A DNA stretch of 64,000 bases from Vibrio gelatinilyticus. Its GTDB lineage: Bacteria; Pseudomonadota; Gammaproteobacteria; Enterobacterales; Vibrionaceae. This document shows positions 44,811-54,576 of the stretch, piece after piece. Position numbers and translations under genes: made by a program. How positions within the stretch are numbered: position 1 is the first letter of the stretch; each line of letters starts with the position of its first letter. Location of the stretch: the NCBI RefSeq assembly GCF_022836845.1, contig NZ_JAJNNZ010000009.1, forward strand, positions 62,001 through 126,000, given 5' to 3'. The notes beneath the pieces were generated by a model. The model did no database searches. It was given only the letters and a program-made list of their open reading frames with translations, and was not told where the DNA came from.

Positions 44811-44825
44811 ATTCTGTATAAAGGG

Positions 44826-45365
44826 TTATTTCATTAACTTAATAAGAGAGCGAAATTGTTCACCTTCAGCCGTCTGTTGCAATTCAAACAAAGCCATTTC
44901 TGTGCTAGTCAATGTGGCACCTTCATGTGTCAGCTTTTTAATTGCGAGGCTTTTATTCTCGAATGTACGAGATGAGATCGCATCTGTCACTAAGTGGACT
45001 TCATAACCTTGAGCGAGAAGGTCCATCGCAGTTTGATACACACAGATATGAGCTTCAATTCCAACCAACAAAACTTGCTTACATTGTGACTGCTCTATTA
45101 CTTGTTGAATGGAAGGTTCTTTAAATGCGCTAAATGTCGATTTACTCAACGGCTCCAGTGGCGTTAATAGATTGGCTATCTGGGGAGTCGTAGCGCCAAG
45201 CTTATCGGGCAATTGCTCGGCCCAAACAATGGGCAATGCCATGAGTTTGGCACCTTGAATCAGCAGGGCCAGCTGCTCGATGAGTTGTTCTTGTTGGTGC
45301 ATCAATTGAGCCAGCTTGCCTTGCACATCGATAATGATGAGCTGTGTATTACTCTGCTTTAACAT
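44826..45365 (-). CDS. isochorismatase-like cysteine hydrolase
   Basis: 179 residues. The catalytic triad is D13 (LIIIDVQGKLA), K75 (EPLSKSTFSAF) and C108 (GIEAHICVYQTAMDLLAQG). The YcaC/isochorismatase-like fold has many substrates (pyrazinamide, ureidoacrylate, others) and I cannot name one. It is a single gene between a terminator and a divergent LysR gene, which may regulate it. Cytoplasmic by absence of a signal. Confidence 0.83.
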   Translation of the reverse strand: MLKQSNTQLIIIDVQGKLAQLMHQQEQLIEQLALLIQGAKLMALPIVWAEQLPDKLGATTPQIANLLTPLEPLSKSTFSAFKEPSIQQVIEQSQCKQVLLVGIEAHICVYQTAMDLLAQGYEVHLVTDAISSRTFENKSLAIKKLTHEGATLTSTEMALFELQQTAEGEQFRSLIKLMK

Positions 45366-45569
45366 GCTTTCTCCTAAGCCTATTTTACCTATGAGCTAAA
45401 CTCATATGGTGACAAGTCGCTCAACGGTTGCTTTCATTAATAATGAAAGATCGATAATTTTTAAGTTTATGTAATATTTCCACTTTTACTAGGAATTTGC
45501 AAAAGCAATTGGATGAGCTGACTGTGACATTTGATCAACGAGTATCACTTGATGGAATAGGGGAGCGAT

Positions 45570-46460
45570 ATGCTCAGAGGAAGTGCATTGCCTTCAACAA
45601 AGGCGCTTAGAACCTTCGTCGTTGTGGCCAATAGTCTGAGCTTTTCTAAAGCTGCCAAAGAGCTCTCGGTGACACAAGGTGCCGTGAGCAAACAAATAGC
45701 CTCTTTAGAGCAACAACTCGGTCAAACGTTATTTGAACGGCACTTAAATGGCATTGTGTTAACCATTGCTGGTGAACAGTATTTGCCTCATATCATTGAA
45801 GCTTTAGAACAAGTTCAACGTGCGACCGCGGAGCTTGCGCAAAGTGAGCAGAAAGAAGAAACCTTGTCGCTAAATGTTACCCCGTCTTTTGCGAGCTTAT
45901 GGTTAGTTGGGGCACTTGATGATTTTTGTCAGAAGCACACCAATTTGAGTATTAGCATCAGAACTGGGGATGGCCCTTTGCGCACAGTAAACAGTGACGA
46001 TGATATTGTGATTCGTTGCCTACCGATTGCACAACACTATAAAAATGCACATTTACTGCGAAGTGAGTCTTTACGTTTGGTTGGGTCTTCGACATTACTA
46101 ACCCAAAAACCGATCACAGTTATCAACGACCTTAAGCAGCACGATTTTCTTTCGCATGTGACGCGCCCCCAGTTATGGGAACAATTTAAGAGCAGTGAAC
46201 AGATTCAGCATACTTTGAATTTCTATGGTGTGGGCTTTGAGCATTTTTTTATGTCATTGGAAGCAGTAAGAGCGCACGCTGGGTTGGCGTTGTTACCGGA
46301 CTTCATGGTCGATGGTTTAGTTGAGCGTCAGCAACTAAAAAATCCTCTTAACTTGGAACTTACTAGCGGTTATGGATACTATGCGATTATCCCCAGTTAT
46401 AAGCTCAATTCGAGATTGGTTTATCTCTTTCAGCGCTGGTTAAAGGAGCAATTACAATAA
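45570..46460 (+). CDS. LysR-family transcriptional regulator (GcvA/AmpR-like)
   Basis: 296 residues with the N-terminal helix-turn-helix FVVVANSLSFSKAAKELSVT, QGAVSKQIASLEQQLGQTLF. The C-terminal effector domain has a GcvA-like pattern (TPSFASLWLVGALDDFCQKH; GLALLPDFMVDGLVERQQL). GGGGAG precedes the ATG. It diverges from the isochorismatase-like gene and converges with the BKACE operon, and may regulate either. The inducer is unknown. Confidence 0.87.
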   Translation: MLRGSALPSTKALRTFVVVANSLSFSKAAKELSVTQGAVSKQIASLEQQLGQTLFERHLNGIVLTIAGEQYLPHIIEALEQVQRATAELAQSEQKEETLSLNVTPSFASLWLVGALDDFCQKHTNLSISIRTGDGPLRTVNSDDDIVIRCLPIAQHYKNAHLLRSESLRLVGSSTLLTQKPITVINDLKQHDFLSHVTRPQLWEQFKSSEQIQHTLNFYGVGFEHFFMSLEAVRAHAGLALLPDFMVDGLVERQQLKNPLNLELTSGYGYYAIIPSYKLNSRLVYLFQRWLKEQLQ

Positions 46461-46465
46461 CAATC

Positions 46466-46491
46466 AAAAAGGCCCAGCGATCACTGGGCCC
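46466..46491 (-). terminator. terminator of the aminotransferase-BKACE-TAXI operon
   Basis: Arms GGCCCAG and CTGGGCC (imperfect inner stem) lie 18 bases past the TAXI stop. On the minus strand the stem is followed by TTTTTGATTG. Confidence 0.85.
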
Positions 46492-46508
46492 TTGTCTGCG
46501 TCAAATCG

Positions 46509-47483
46509 CTATTTCATCAGACCTGCTTCTCTGTAATACTTTTCAGCACCAGGGTGAAGAGGAGCAGAAAGACCGTCTTTGATCATTTCCTCTTTTTTCA
46601 GATTGGCGAAAGCCGGATGGAGGCGTTTAAAGTCATTAAAATTCTCAAAGACCGATTTGACGATGTTGTAAACCACTTCATCTGGTACCGAAGTAGAAGA
46701 AACAAATGTCGCACCGACACCAAATGTCATTACATCATCAGGGTTGCCGTTATACATACCTCCTGGCACTGTCGCAACGCGGTAAAAGCTGTTGTCTTCA
46801 ACCAGTTTTTCAACCGTTGGACCAGCAACGGACACCATTTTGCTGTCACATGATGTAGTGGCTTCTTTGATGGCACCACTTGGGTGACCAACGGTGTAGA
46901 TCATGGCATCAATGTTGTTGTCACACAGAGCCTTAGCTTGTTCTGATGCTTTCAACTCTGATACCAGCTTGAAGTCGTTCATTGACCATCCGTAACGGTC
47001 CATCAAGACTTCCATCGTGCCTCGTTGACCGGAACCTGGGTTACCAATGTTGACTCGTTTGCCTTTGAGATCTTCAAATGTTTTTATACCCGCGTCAGCA
47101 CGTGCAACAACGGTAAAGGGTTCGGGGTGAATCGAGAATACGGCGCGCAAATCTTTGTATGCACCACTGTTTTTAAATTTGCTCGTGCCATTGTAAGCGT
47201 GATATTGCCAATCCGATTGAGCAATACCCAGGTCTAACTCGCCAGCTCGGATAGTATTGATGTTGTAGATAGAACCGCCGGTACTTTCCACAGAACAGCG
47301 GATATTGTGATCCGATCTACCTTTGTTTACTAGGCGACAAATGGCACCACCTGTCGGATAGTACACGCCAGTTACACCACCAGTACCGATGGTGACAAAT
47401 CTATCCTGTGCTTGTGCAAAAGACGCTGTCCCCAATATCACGGCTGCGGTCGTGGCGGCTAACAGTGTTTTCATTCGTGTCAT
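46509..47483 (-). CDS. TAXI-family TRAP transporter solute receptor
   Basis: 324 residues from ATG 47483 (AAGGAATT upstream); the upstream frame to 47519 lacks this site. Signal peptide [17 protein letters not shown]. Then [20 protein letters not shown] and [40 protein letters not shown]: the TAXI family. They bind solutes such as glutamate in the periplasm for fused TRAP permeases. No TRAP permease gene is adjacent. It is cotranscribed with BKACE and aminotransferase genes. Confidence 0.9.
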   Translation of the reverse strand: MTRMKTLLAATTAAVILGTASFAQAQDRFVTIGTGGVTGVYYPTGGAICRLVNKGRSDHNIRCSVESTGGSIYNINTIRAGELDLGIAQSDWQYHAYNGTSKFKNSGAYKDLRAVFSIHPEPFTVVARADAGIKTFEDLKGKRVNIGNPGSGQRGTMEVLMDRYGWSMNDFKLVSELKASEQAKALCDNNIDAMIYTVGHPSGAIKEATTSCDSKMVSVAGPTVEKLVEDNSFYRVATVPGGMYNGNPDDVMTFGVGATFVSSTSVPDEVVYNIVKSVFENFNDFKRLHPAFANLKKEEMIKDGLSAPLHPGAEKYYREAGLMK

Positions 47484-47540
47484 ACCAATTCCTTTTTGTT
47501 TGTTATGTTTCGTTTGCAATCGTCGCTTCTATTGTCACAA

Positions 47541-48377
47541 TCAAGAAGCTCCAAGCATATTTCGAAACCTGTTGGCATCAATAGTTTCAATGTTGAGCCT
47601 CTGGGCTGTAGCGCACAAATACGCTACTTGAGATGCATTGCTTTGAGCTCTAACTCCAAGACAATTATAGTGATTATTCTCAAAACCGACTCGTACGTCG
47701 GCCCCCATAAGCATAGCAGTTGTTAAACAATTGTGTTCTTTTTGACCGAACGCACATATTGACCAACGGTTTTTGTGATCTAGCAGTCGAGGAACAAGGA
47801 AAGGGAGCAAGTCACTTGGTGTTGATCTGTTCTGTTTCTTGTAGCGCCCAAGGACGAACAAGAGGTGATGTTGACCTTTAGGTAAAGCGCCCTGATCGAG
47901 CAGGGAAAAATAGCGCGCCAGTTCTCTCTCGTCATAGACAATGTATTGAGCGATGATGTTGTTTTTGGCGACCCAATGAAAGAAATCTGCCGCCTGGTCA
48001 ATATGGTGGTTGCTTGGAATGAGTTCATGTAGTGCAAATGAAGCGGCCTCGGGTTTCACTTCTTGAATAAGCGCCATTTGTTGCTGGGGCTGATAGAGAC
48101 CAATAGCTTCTGTGGTTAATTGGACGATAATGCTATCACCGACCTCGTGCTTTACCTCGCGGTATAGCTGACTGTTTTCCGTGATGTCTAAAGTGTGCTG
48201 GCCGTATGTATCACGAGTGTGCAAATGTACCATTGCCGCCCCAGCGTCTCGGCAGGCAATGACTTCCTTGATGATCTCATCTCTGGTTATGGGGAGCCGA
48301 GGATGGTGTTGGTGGTTCTTATGAGCGCCATTGGGGGCGACGATAATAGCCGACTCTTGAGAGGGGTGAGAACTCAT
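47541..48377 (-). CDS. beta-keto acid cleavage enzyme (BKACE/DUF849)
   Basis: 278 residues from ATG 48377, which overlaps the aminotransferase stop as ATGA. The BKACE fold shows VAPNGAHKNHQHHPRLPITR, the metal site AMVHLHTRD (H51, H53) and GADVRVGFENNHY near the end. These zinc enzymes condense beta-keto acids with acetyl-CoA to give an acyl-CoA and acetoacetate. Context suggests the beta-keto acid is made by the aminotransferase upstream. The particular substrate is unknown. Confidence 0.85.
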   Translation of the reverse strand: MSSHPSQESAIIVAPNGAHKNHQHHPRLPITRDEIIKEVIACRDAGAAMVHLHTRDTYGQHTLDITENSQLYREVKHEVGDSIIVQLTTEAIGLYQPQQQMALIQEVKPEAASFALHELIPSNHHIDQAADFFHWVAKNNIIAQYIVYDERELARYFSLLDQGALPKGQHHLLFVLGRYKKQNRSTPSDLLPFLVPRLLDHKNRWSICAFGQKEHNCLTTAMLMGADVRVGFENNHYNCLGVRAQSNASQVAYLCATAQRLNIETIDANRFRNMLGAS

Positions 48378-49714
48378 AGACAATCTCTCCATTGTGCCGC
48401 GGCCATGTCTAAAGAAAGAGTAAGTTTAAAGACAAGCTCTTCAATCTGTTTTTCGTTAATGATATATGGCGGCGCAAGTAATACATGATGACCATCATGC
48501 CCATTGATGGTACCGGACATCGGATAACACATGAGTCCATTACTCATTGCGATAGATTGAACCCTCTTATGGGCTAGTGTATCCGATGGAAGTGGGCGTT
48601 TACTTGTTTTGTTGGCGACAAGTTCAATACCGACCATAAGGCCGCGCCCTCTGATGTCACCGACATTGGGGTGACTTTGTAAGGCTTCGGTTAACTGTTG
48701 TAAAAGCTGTTGACCGCGAAGTCTGACACATTCAAGCAAGTTGTCTTTAATGATGGTATCGATGGTGGCTAGTGCGGCAGCACAAGCCACCGGGTGACCC
48801 ATGAAGGTATGGCCATGTTGAAAAAAGCCACTACCATTGGCAATAACCTGATAAATTTTGTCATTGGCAATGGTCGCTCCGATGGGTTGGTAACCTGCTG
48901 CCAGTCCCTTCGCTATGGTGACTATATCAGGCACGATCCCTTCCTGCTCAAAGGCATAAAACGATCCTGTGCGACCCACGCCGCACATGACCTCATCTAA
49001 AATGAGCAATACATCGTAACGATTGCAGATCTCACGGATACGTTCGAAGTAGCCGGGAACGGCTAAAACAGCCCCTGAGGTTGCTCCGACTATAGGCTCT
49101 GCCACGAAAGCCATGACATTTTCAGCGCCAAGCTGGCGTATTTTCAGTTCCAACTCTCTGGCTGCGCGTTCACCGTACTGCCAATTGGATTCATATGGCT
49201 GTTTCAGACGGTAAGCATAGCATGGAGAAATATGGTGCGCGTTGGAGAGCAAAGGTAGAAAGGGCTCTCGCCGCCACTCATTTCCGCCAACGGCTAGCGC
49301 GCCGAGAGTGTTACCATGATAGCTTTGCTTTCGGGCAATGAACCGTTGCTTACTGGGTAAACCTCGTTCGACAAAATATTGTCGTGCAAGCTTGAGCGCC
49401 GTTTCGACAGCTTCTGAGCCACCACTAACGAAATAGACGTGGTTAAGGGTGCTTGGTGCAAGTTCAGCCAACTTGGTGGCGAGTTTTTCGCAACTGGTGT
49501 TGGTGAAAAAACCAGTGTGAGCATATGGAATTCTGTCTAACTGCTCTTTAATCGCATTGATGATTCGTGGGTGATTGTGCCCAAGGCTAGAGACCGCCGC
49601 GCCGCCGCAACCATCAAGATAATGCTGATTATTAGAATCAATTAAGTAGACTCCTTCGCCACAAGCAATCGTTGGCAGAGATTGATGACAGTGTCGATGA
49701 AAAACATGGGTCAT
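48374..49714 (-). CDS. class III (fold type I) PLP-dependent aminotransferase
   Basis: 446 residues. PLP Lys269 lies in DIVTIAKGLAAGYQPIGA, the Asp240 in LLILDEVMCGVGRTGSF, and the phosphate-binding VSGGSEAVETALKLARQY is present. Class III enzymes act on omega- or beta-amino acids with pyruvate or 2-oxoglutarate. It overlaps the BKACE start by 4 bases (ATGA), so a combined route from an amino acid to a keto acid and its cleavage is likely. Substrate not known. Confidence 0.9.
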   Translation of the reverse strand: MTHVFHRHCHQSLPTIACGEGVYLIDSNNQHYLDGCGGAAVSSLGHNHPRIINAIKEQLDRIPYAHTGFFTNTSCEKLATKLAELAPSTLNHVYFVSGGSEAVETALKLARQYFVERGLPSKQRFIARKQSYHGNTLGALAVGGNEWRREPFLPLLSNAHHISPCYAYRLKQPYESNWQYGERAARELELKIRQLGAENVMAFVAEPIVGATSGAVLAVPGYFERIREICNRYDVLLILDEVMCGVGRTGSFYAFEQEGIVPDIVTIAKGLAAGYQPIGATIANDKIYQVIANGSGFFQHGHTFMGHPVACAAALATIDTIIKDNLLECVRLRGQQLLQQLTEALQSHPNVGDIRGRGLMVGIELVANKTSKRPLPSDTLAHKRVQSIAMSNGLMCYPMSGTINGHDGHHVLLAPPYIINEKQIEELVFKLTLSLDMAAAQWRDCL

Positions 49715-49913
49715 TGGTCGAGCCTATATTCTTTTGACTATTGGATTGCTTGATAATTGAGTGAATAGGCGTTGTTGACAATCGAAATATTATTAAGGGG
49801 TATGAGAAACAGTCATGTAAGAGGGAGGAAGCCGGGTGTAACAGAGCTTCGGTGTTTTTTCAGAACCATGACCGCCACAGGTACATTAACATCTTGCTGT
49901 TACTCGGGTCTAA

Positions 49914-50012
49914 TTACTTGCTGTGGCCTGCATACCAATAGATAACGCCTAAAACAGCACCAACGGCTATAAAGCCACCGGTTATCATTAACAGGGCAAT
50001 TTCAATTTCCAT
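49914..50012 (-). CDS. possible 32-residue membrane peptide
   Basis: The minus-strand frame reads MEIEIALLMITGGFIAVGAV then LGVIYWYAGHSK, a single membrane helix with acidic N- and basic C-terminal ends. A weak GAGC lies upstream. It is in a gap between the aminotransferase and the CDGSH gene. No family is recognised; small proteins of this kind are often missed in annotation. Confidence 0.45.
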   Translation of the reverse strand: MEIEIALLMITGGFIAVGAVLGVIYWYAGHSK

Positions 50013-50279
50013 ATGTAGCTCGCTGTGGCTAATCTGAGTTAGTGACTAGAGTCATTATAGATCCAGTAATGATGAAGGGACAGCCTACCCAAAAGACTGT
50101 ATTAGTCGTCGCTAAGGAGTTCCACGCTTCATCTATTTGGCTTAAGTTTCTATCCAAGTGGTCTGGTCAGCTTGTCTTTTATAGGCTCGCTTAATTTAGG
50201 GGCGTCGTGATTGAGCAATAGTGTTCTACGCTTATTACTGTTATGCAAAGTCATTTCGCCTAGTTCAAAGGACACTTTT

Positions 50280-51821
50280 ATGAATAAACCGATTATTGCC
50301 GACAATAAACCAGCTAAAGTTGAATTAGTAAAAGATCAGGAATATTACTTTTGTACGTGTGGCCGCTCAAAGAACCAACCGTATTGCGATGGCTCTCACG
50401 CAGGTTCTGGGTTCAAGCCAAAAAGTTTTGTTGCCGAACAAAGTGGTGATGGCTACCTTTGTAAGTGTAAACACTCTGCCAATTTACCTTTTTGCGATGG
50501 CACTCATAAGCAATTTACGGCGCATCAGGTAGGGCAACAGGGGCCTGGCGTGCAAATATCTGAGGCGGATGGTCCAGTCGTTGCGGCCACTAAGGAAGAA
50601 CCGACCGTTGAGTTTATTCATCAGCTAGCCAGAGAAGGGCTAACTAAGTTAGGACATCATGGGCCGATGACCTCAATGGGGGTTCCACGTCATCTATTGC
50701 CCCATTGGGATGATATTCAGGTAATGGTGGCACAAATGGCCACTAAGCCGTTATTAGAAGATGTAGCGGTAACAACAGAGCTGATCATTGGGCCCAGAGC
50801 AAAGAAACCACTCAAGCTTGCAATCCCCTTGTTTGTGTCGGACATGAGCTTTGGCGCGTTGTCAGAGGAAGCAAAGATCTCGTTGGCCAAAGGAGCGGAG
50901 CTTGCGGGGACGGGGATTTGCTCGGGGGAGGGCGGCATGTTACCCGAAGAGCAAGCGGCCAATTCACGTTATTTCTATGAGCTGGCCAGCGCAGAATTTG
51001 GTTACGATGAGTCGAAACTCAAACAGGTGCAGGCATTTCATTTTAAAGGTGGTCAGGGAGCGAAAACTGGAACAGGGGGCCATCTTCCGGGCAGTAAAAA
51101 CATTGGGAAAATCTCTGAGGTTCGGGGAATACCCGAAGGAGAACCCGCCATTTCCCCGCCAACCTTTAAAAACCTTCATACAGCGCAAGATTTCAAACAG
51201 TTTGCTGATCGAGTTCGGGAAGTCACAGGTGGAATACCCATTGGATTTAAACTCAGTGCCAATCATATTGAGGACGACATTCAATTTGCACTTGATGCCA
51301 GTGCGGACTATATCATTCTCGACGGTCGAGGCGGCGGCACGGGAGCTGCGCCACAAATGTTTCGTGATCACATCAGCGTGCCAACCATTCCAGCATTGGC
51401 CAGAGCGCGGCGTTATCTTGATAAACAAGGTGCGAGTGACGTTACCCTGATCATCACCGGAGGGCTGCGGGTTCCTATGGATTTTGTGAAAGCAATGGCA
51501 CTAGGCGCTGACGGCGTGGCCATTTCAAACAGTGCCATGCAATCGATAGGCTGCGTTGCGGCGAGGATGTGTAACACCAATAATTGTCCGGCAGGCATCG
51601 CTACGCAAAAAGCGGACCTTAGACAGCGATTAAATGTTGAAAAGGCATCGCGCCAACTAAATAATTTCTTCGCAGCATCGGTTGAGTTAATGCAAGTCAT
51701 GGCGAGGGCTTGTGGTCACAGTCATTTGGGGCAATTTAACCACAATGATCTAGCCACATGGGATCGTGATATGGCACGCTTGTCAGGGATTAAATATTCT
51801 GGTGTCGATTCGCCATCATAG
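50280..51821 (+). CDS. double-CDGSH iron-sulfur / glutamate-synthase-like FMN protein
   Basis: 513 residues from ATG 50280 (AAAGGAC upstream); the longer frame from 50211 has no such site. Two CDGSH motifs are complete: C25-x-C27-x8-C36-x3-H40 and C61-x-C63-x8-C72-x3-H76, each expected to hold a 2Fe-2S cluster. The rest (about 120-500) is the FMN-binding GltB-type domain: ISPPTFKNLHTAQDFKQFAD, LDGRGGGTGAAPQMF and the cysteine cluster CVAARMCNTNNCPAG. It may be an electron-transfer oxidoreductase; the reaction is unknown. Confidence 0.85.
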   Translation: MNKPIIADNKPAKVELVKDQEYYFCTCGRSKNQPYCDGSHAGSGFKPKSFVAEQSGDGYLCKCKHSANLPFCDGTHKQFTAHQVGQQGPGVQISEADGPVVAATKEEPTVEFIHQLAREGLTKLGHHGPMTSMGVPRHLLPHWDDIQVMVAQMATKPLLEDVAVTTELIIGPRAKKPLKLAIPLFVSDMSFGALSEEAKISLAKGAELAGTGICSGEGGMLPEEQAANSRYFYELASAEFGYDESKLKQVQAFHFKGGQGAKTGTGGHLPGSKNIGKISEVRGIPEGEPAISPPTFKNLHTAQDFKQFADRVREVTGGIPIGFKLSANHIEDDIQFALDASADYIILDGRGGGTGAAPQMFRDHISVPTIPALARARRYLDKQGASDVTLIITGGLRVPMDFVKAMALGADGVAISNSAMQSIGCVAARMCNTNNCPAGIATQKADLRQRLNVEKASRQLNNFFAASVELMQVMARACGHSHLGQFNHNDLATWDRDMARLSGIKYSGVDSPS

Positions 51822-51846
51822 TGCGAACCTGTATTCATTGATGGCT

Positions 51847-51880
51847 TGTGAGTAGCCCTGATTTTTTAAGGCTACTCACA
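51847..51880 (+). terminator. hairpin after the CDGSH/GltB-like gene
   Basis: Arms TGTGAGTAGCC and GGCTACTCACA (11 bp) with a T-rich loop lie 25 bases past the stop, between convergent genes. No T-run follows on either side, so the assignment as terminator is tentative. Confidence 0.55.
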
Positions 51881-51919
51881 GGCACCAACATCGAGCTCAG
51901 CTGTGCTGTGGAACCGCGG

Positions 51920-53377
51920 TTAAGAGGTTCTTACGTATTGTTTTTTTAATGACTTCACTTTGGAAAATATGAAATCGTGAACGGGAATGACGCGTAATGC
52001 GATCAGCAATATGATGGTTGCAATGCCAAACAGCAAGCCATTGATTAAGGTTAAAATTGGAGACAGTGGTTGGGACACCCAAGCGTGTAAATACCAGGCA
52101 GAAACAGAAGTTAAAATTGAAAGGATCCAGGTGCGATGTGCATAATTTAGCGGCTGTATTGATTGGCTGACCACGTAGAGTAGCATCAGCCTTAATAGAT
52201 AAACGGAACCCAGTATCGCGACCACACCCCACAAACCATATTGAGGCACAAACCAAAAGTAGCCAGCCACGGCGAAAGCGGCACAGCCGATGTGTATCCA
52301 CATTTGGGATTGACTCGAATTACCACTAAAGCAGCCAAGGTTCATATAATCCCCTGCATTTTTTACAGCATTAATCGCTAAGAGTGCAACGGTGATCCCG
52401 CCAGCTGCATGATAGCTTTCGGGTAACAGTAGCATCAGGAGACTTGGCACTGTCAGTGCCATGCCAAGGGCAATGACGATGCCAGCATTGACGCCGAGTA
52501 GCGCGAGGTCTGCGCATTTTTTCTCGCCGTCGTTTTGTTGTAATGTGGCCATTCGATTTGGAAACCACCAGAGAGCGTAGGGTTGCAACACCAGAGCTAA
52601 CAGCAAGGCAAACTTCACTGCAATTGCGTAGATAGCGAGTTGTTCTACCCCGACGTATTGGGCCAGTAACCAGCGATCAAGACCCGTGATCATATAGACT
52701 GACGTAGAGCCGATCAGTACTGGGATGCAGAATTTTAATAACATGGCCGAATCTTTTAGATAACCAAAAGAACCCATTTGATCCCATTGGTATCGAATTA
52801 GCGCTAAAGCCAGCAAGACACTCGAAACCGTCGCCGCAACAATGACGCCATCAATGCCAAAACCCAACTCCAATGTGACAAAAGTGATTAATGCTTGAAT
52901 CAAAGCCTTTGCAACATTGAGCTGACAGAATTTTTTTGCCATCGCCTGCATACGCATTAGAGTGAGAGGGATTGAAATCAACCCGTCGATCAGGATAGGA
53001 ATAGCGAGCAATATCAACTGATAAGGTTCGAACTTAACGGGTAAAAAGGCAATTAGTTGAGTCATTGATACTGCAAGCAGTAAGGCGCCGAACACACTAA
53101 ACAGAAAACTGAGCGTAAAACAGTTGGAAATAAGGCGTTTTTTCTCGCTGCCCTCCGTCGTGCCCACATAACGATACATCGCATCGACTAAGCCAAAGCT
53201 GAATAGAATGGTGCCGATATCCGCGAGCAAAACGAGTGATTCTAAAGAACCGTATTCTGCTAGCGATAGCTTTCGTGTGATGTACGGAATCATTAATAAT
53301 GAAACACCTTTCATCATGATAATGCCGATGGCGTAATACACGGACTGGGGCAAAGCCTTCATTGCTCTTCTCCTCAA
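51920..53377 (-). CDS. polysaccharide flippase (Wzx/MATE-like)
   Basis: 485 residues with about 14 membrane segments. The opening YYAIGIIMMKGVSLLMIPYI and TRKLSLAEYGSLESLVLLAD fits the oligosaccharide flippase family, which moves lipid-linked glycans across the inner membrane. It follows a family-2 glycosyltransferase, overlapping it by 4 bases (start 53377, stop 53374). The substrate would be a surface polysaccharide, but no complete export locus is present here. Confidence 0.85.
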   Translation of the reverse strand: MRRRAMKALPQSVYYAIGIIMMKGVSLLMIPYITRKLSLAEYGSLESLVLLADIGTILFSFGLVDAMYRYVGTTEGSEKKRLISNCFTLSFLFSVFGALLLAVSMTQLIAFLPVKFEPYQLILLAIPILIDGLISIPLTLMRMQAMAKKFCQLNVAKALIQALITFVTLELGFGIDGVIVAATVSSVLLALALIRYQWDQMGSFGYLKDSAMLLKFCIPVLIGSTSVYMITGLDRWLLAQYVGVEQLAIYAIAVKFALLLALVLQPYALWWFPNRMATLQQNDGEKKCADLALLGVNAGIVIALGMALTVPSLLMLLLPESYHAAGGITVALLAINAVKNAGDYMNLGCFSGNSSQSQMWIHIGCAAFAVAGYFWFVPQYGLWGVVAILGSVYLLRLMLLYVVSQSIQPLNYAHRTWILSILTSVSAWYLHAWVSQPLSPILTLINGLLFGIATIILLIALRVIPVHDFIFSKVKSLKKQYVRTS

Positions 53378-54303
53378 CGTTGCTGTGGTAATACAGTTCG
53401 TTTGCAGTCCCCTAAAATACTGCGAATTTTTCGCATTTGAGGGTAAGTGAACATCGATGCTAGGCCGAAACGAATAGCGTATAAGTACTCATTTAGCCCA
53501 CGGTGATAATCGGCATAACCTTCCAAAAGCCGTGATTTGGCTATGCGAAGCGATTTGCTTGATATTGACGATTCATGTTGTTGGTATTTTTCTAAAATGG
53601 AGTCGATACACGCCAAATGCTCAAGACGCTTACTGTCAGTTTTCGTGATGGAGCCTGGCCGCATTAGATAGCCTGTTTGGATTGAGTTAATGGCTGCTAT
53701 GGGATGACTCTCACACAGCCTTAACCAAAGTTCCCAGTCTTCGCAATATGTTAGCGTGGGGTCAAATAAGTGACTTTTGTCTAGGAAACTGGCACGTATC
53801 ATTACCGTAGATGTGCCGATAATATTGTTGGCTAAGATGAAGTCGAGTGGTTTGTCCAAAACGATATAGTCATCATCCCGACCTTGAAATTGCGCCCAGT
53901 AGCGAAAGCAATCTACGATCACATCATAGTCTTCGGTAAGGTGATTGTAATTAGTAAAGCTGAGCGCTAGCTCAGGATGCTGCTTATGAAGTTGAACCTG
54001 AGTTGACAGCTTGTTTTTACACCAAAAATCATCGGCATCCAAAAAAGCAATGTATTTTCCATTGGCTTGTTCAATGCCTAAGTTTCTAGCCTGGGAGGCG
54101 CCAACGCCTGAGGTTGTAACCACACGGATACGAGGTTCAGCTTGACGCCACTTTTGTAAAAACTCACCAGTCCCATCGCAGCTATTGTCATCGACAAGGA
54201 TAATTTCAAAATCATCATGGTCTTGTTCAAGAATACTGCCAATAGACTTTGGTAGATAACTCAAGCAATTGTAGGTTGGGATGATAACAGAGACTTTATC
54301 CAT
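53374..54303 (-). CDS. family-2 glycosyltransferase
   Basis: 309 residues. The GT-A fold is shown by VSVIIPTYNCLSYLPKSIGS, ILVDDNSCDGT and the metal motif IAFLDADDFW (D-x-D). Then EDWELWLRLCE is the typical ED acceptor region. It should transfer a sugar from a nucleotide donor to a glycan in the cytoplasm. It is followed, overlapping, by the flippase gene on the same strand. Confidence 0.9.
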   Translation of the reverse strand: MDKVSVIIPTYNCLSYLPKSIGSILEQDHDDFEIILVDDNSCDGTGEFLQKWRQAEPRIRVVTTSGVGASQARNLGIEQANGKYIAFLDADDFWCKNKLSTQVQLHKQHPELALSFTNYNHLTEDYDVIVDCFRYWAQFQGRDDDYIVLDKPLDFILANNIIGTSTVMIRASFLDKSHLFDPTLTYCEDWELWLRLCESHPIAAINSIQTGYLMRPGSITKTDSKRLEHLACIDSILEKYQQHESSISSKSLRIAKSRLLEGYADYHRGLNEYLYAIRFGLASMFTYPQMRKIRSILGDCKRTVLPQQR

Positions 54304-54430
54304 GATTACGTTCCTTGTAGTATCGGTCTAGGTAAACAAGCAGGAACTATACCATCCGATAACTCATTGTTTTTAAGAGGTATATTTTTTCTGTTGGCAA
54401 ATTGAGAAAAGGTCGAAGGTGTGTTTGGGT

Positions 54431-54460
54431 GTCAATTTTTAAATTGACGTTCAAATTGAC
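54431..54460. promoter_or_regulatory. A/T-rich inverted repeats upstream of the GT4 gene
   Basis: GTCAATTTTTAAATTGAC (54431-54448) is an 18-base near-palindrome, followed at 54449 by another CAAATTGAC copy. The sites lie in the divergent region between two glycosyltransferase genes and may bind a regulator. The identity is unknown. Confidence 0.45.
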
Positions 54461-54576
54461 AATTAAACGGTGAAAACGTAAATGGTTAAATTTAATGTAC
54501 TGATCCTTAAGACAATATTACCTAGGTACACATATTGCTACCCAACAGCTAGTCCTTGTTGAAAGATGGTGTCTTA

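Noticed and set aside
50211..50279. Longer start for the CDGSH/GltB protein
   Set aside because: ATG 50280 has AAAGGAC upstream; the extension has no domain and no ribosome site.
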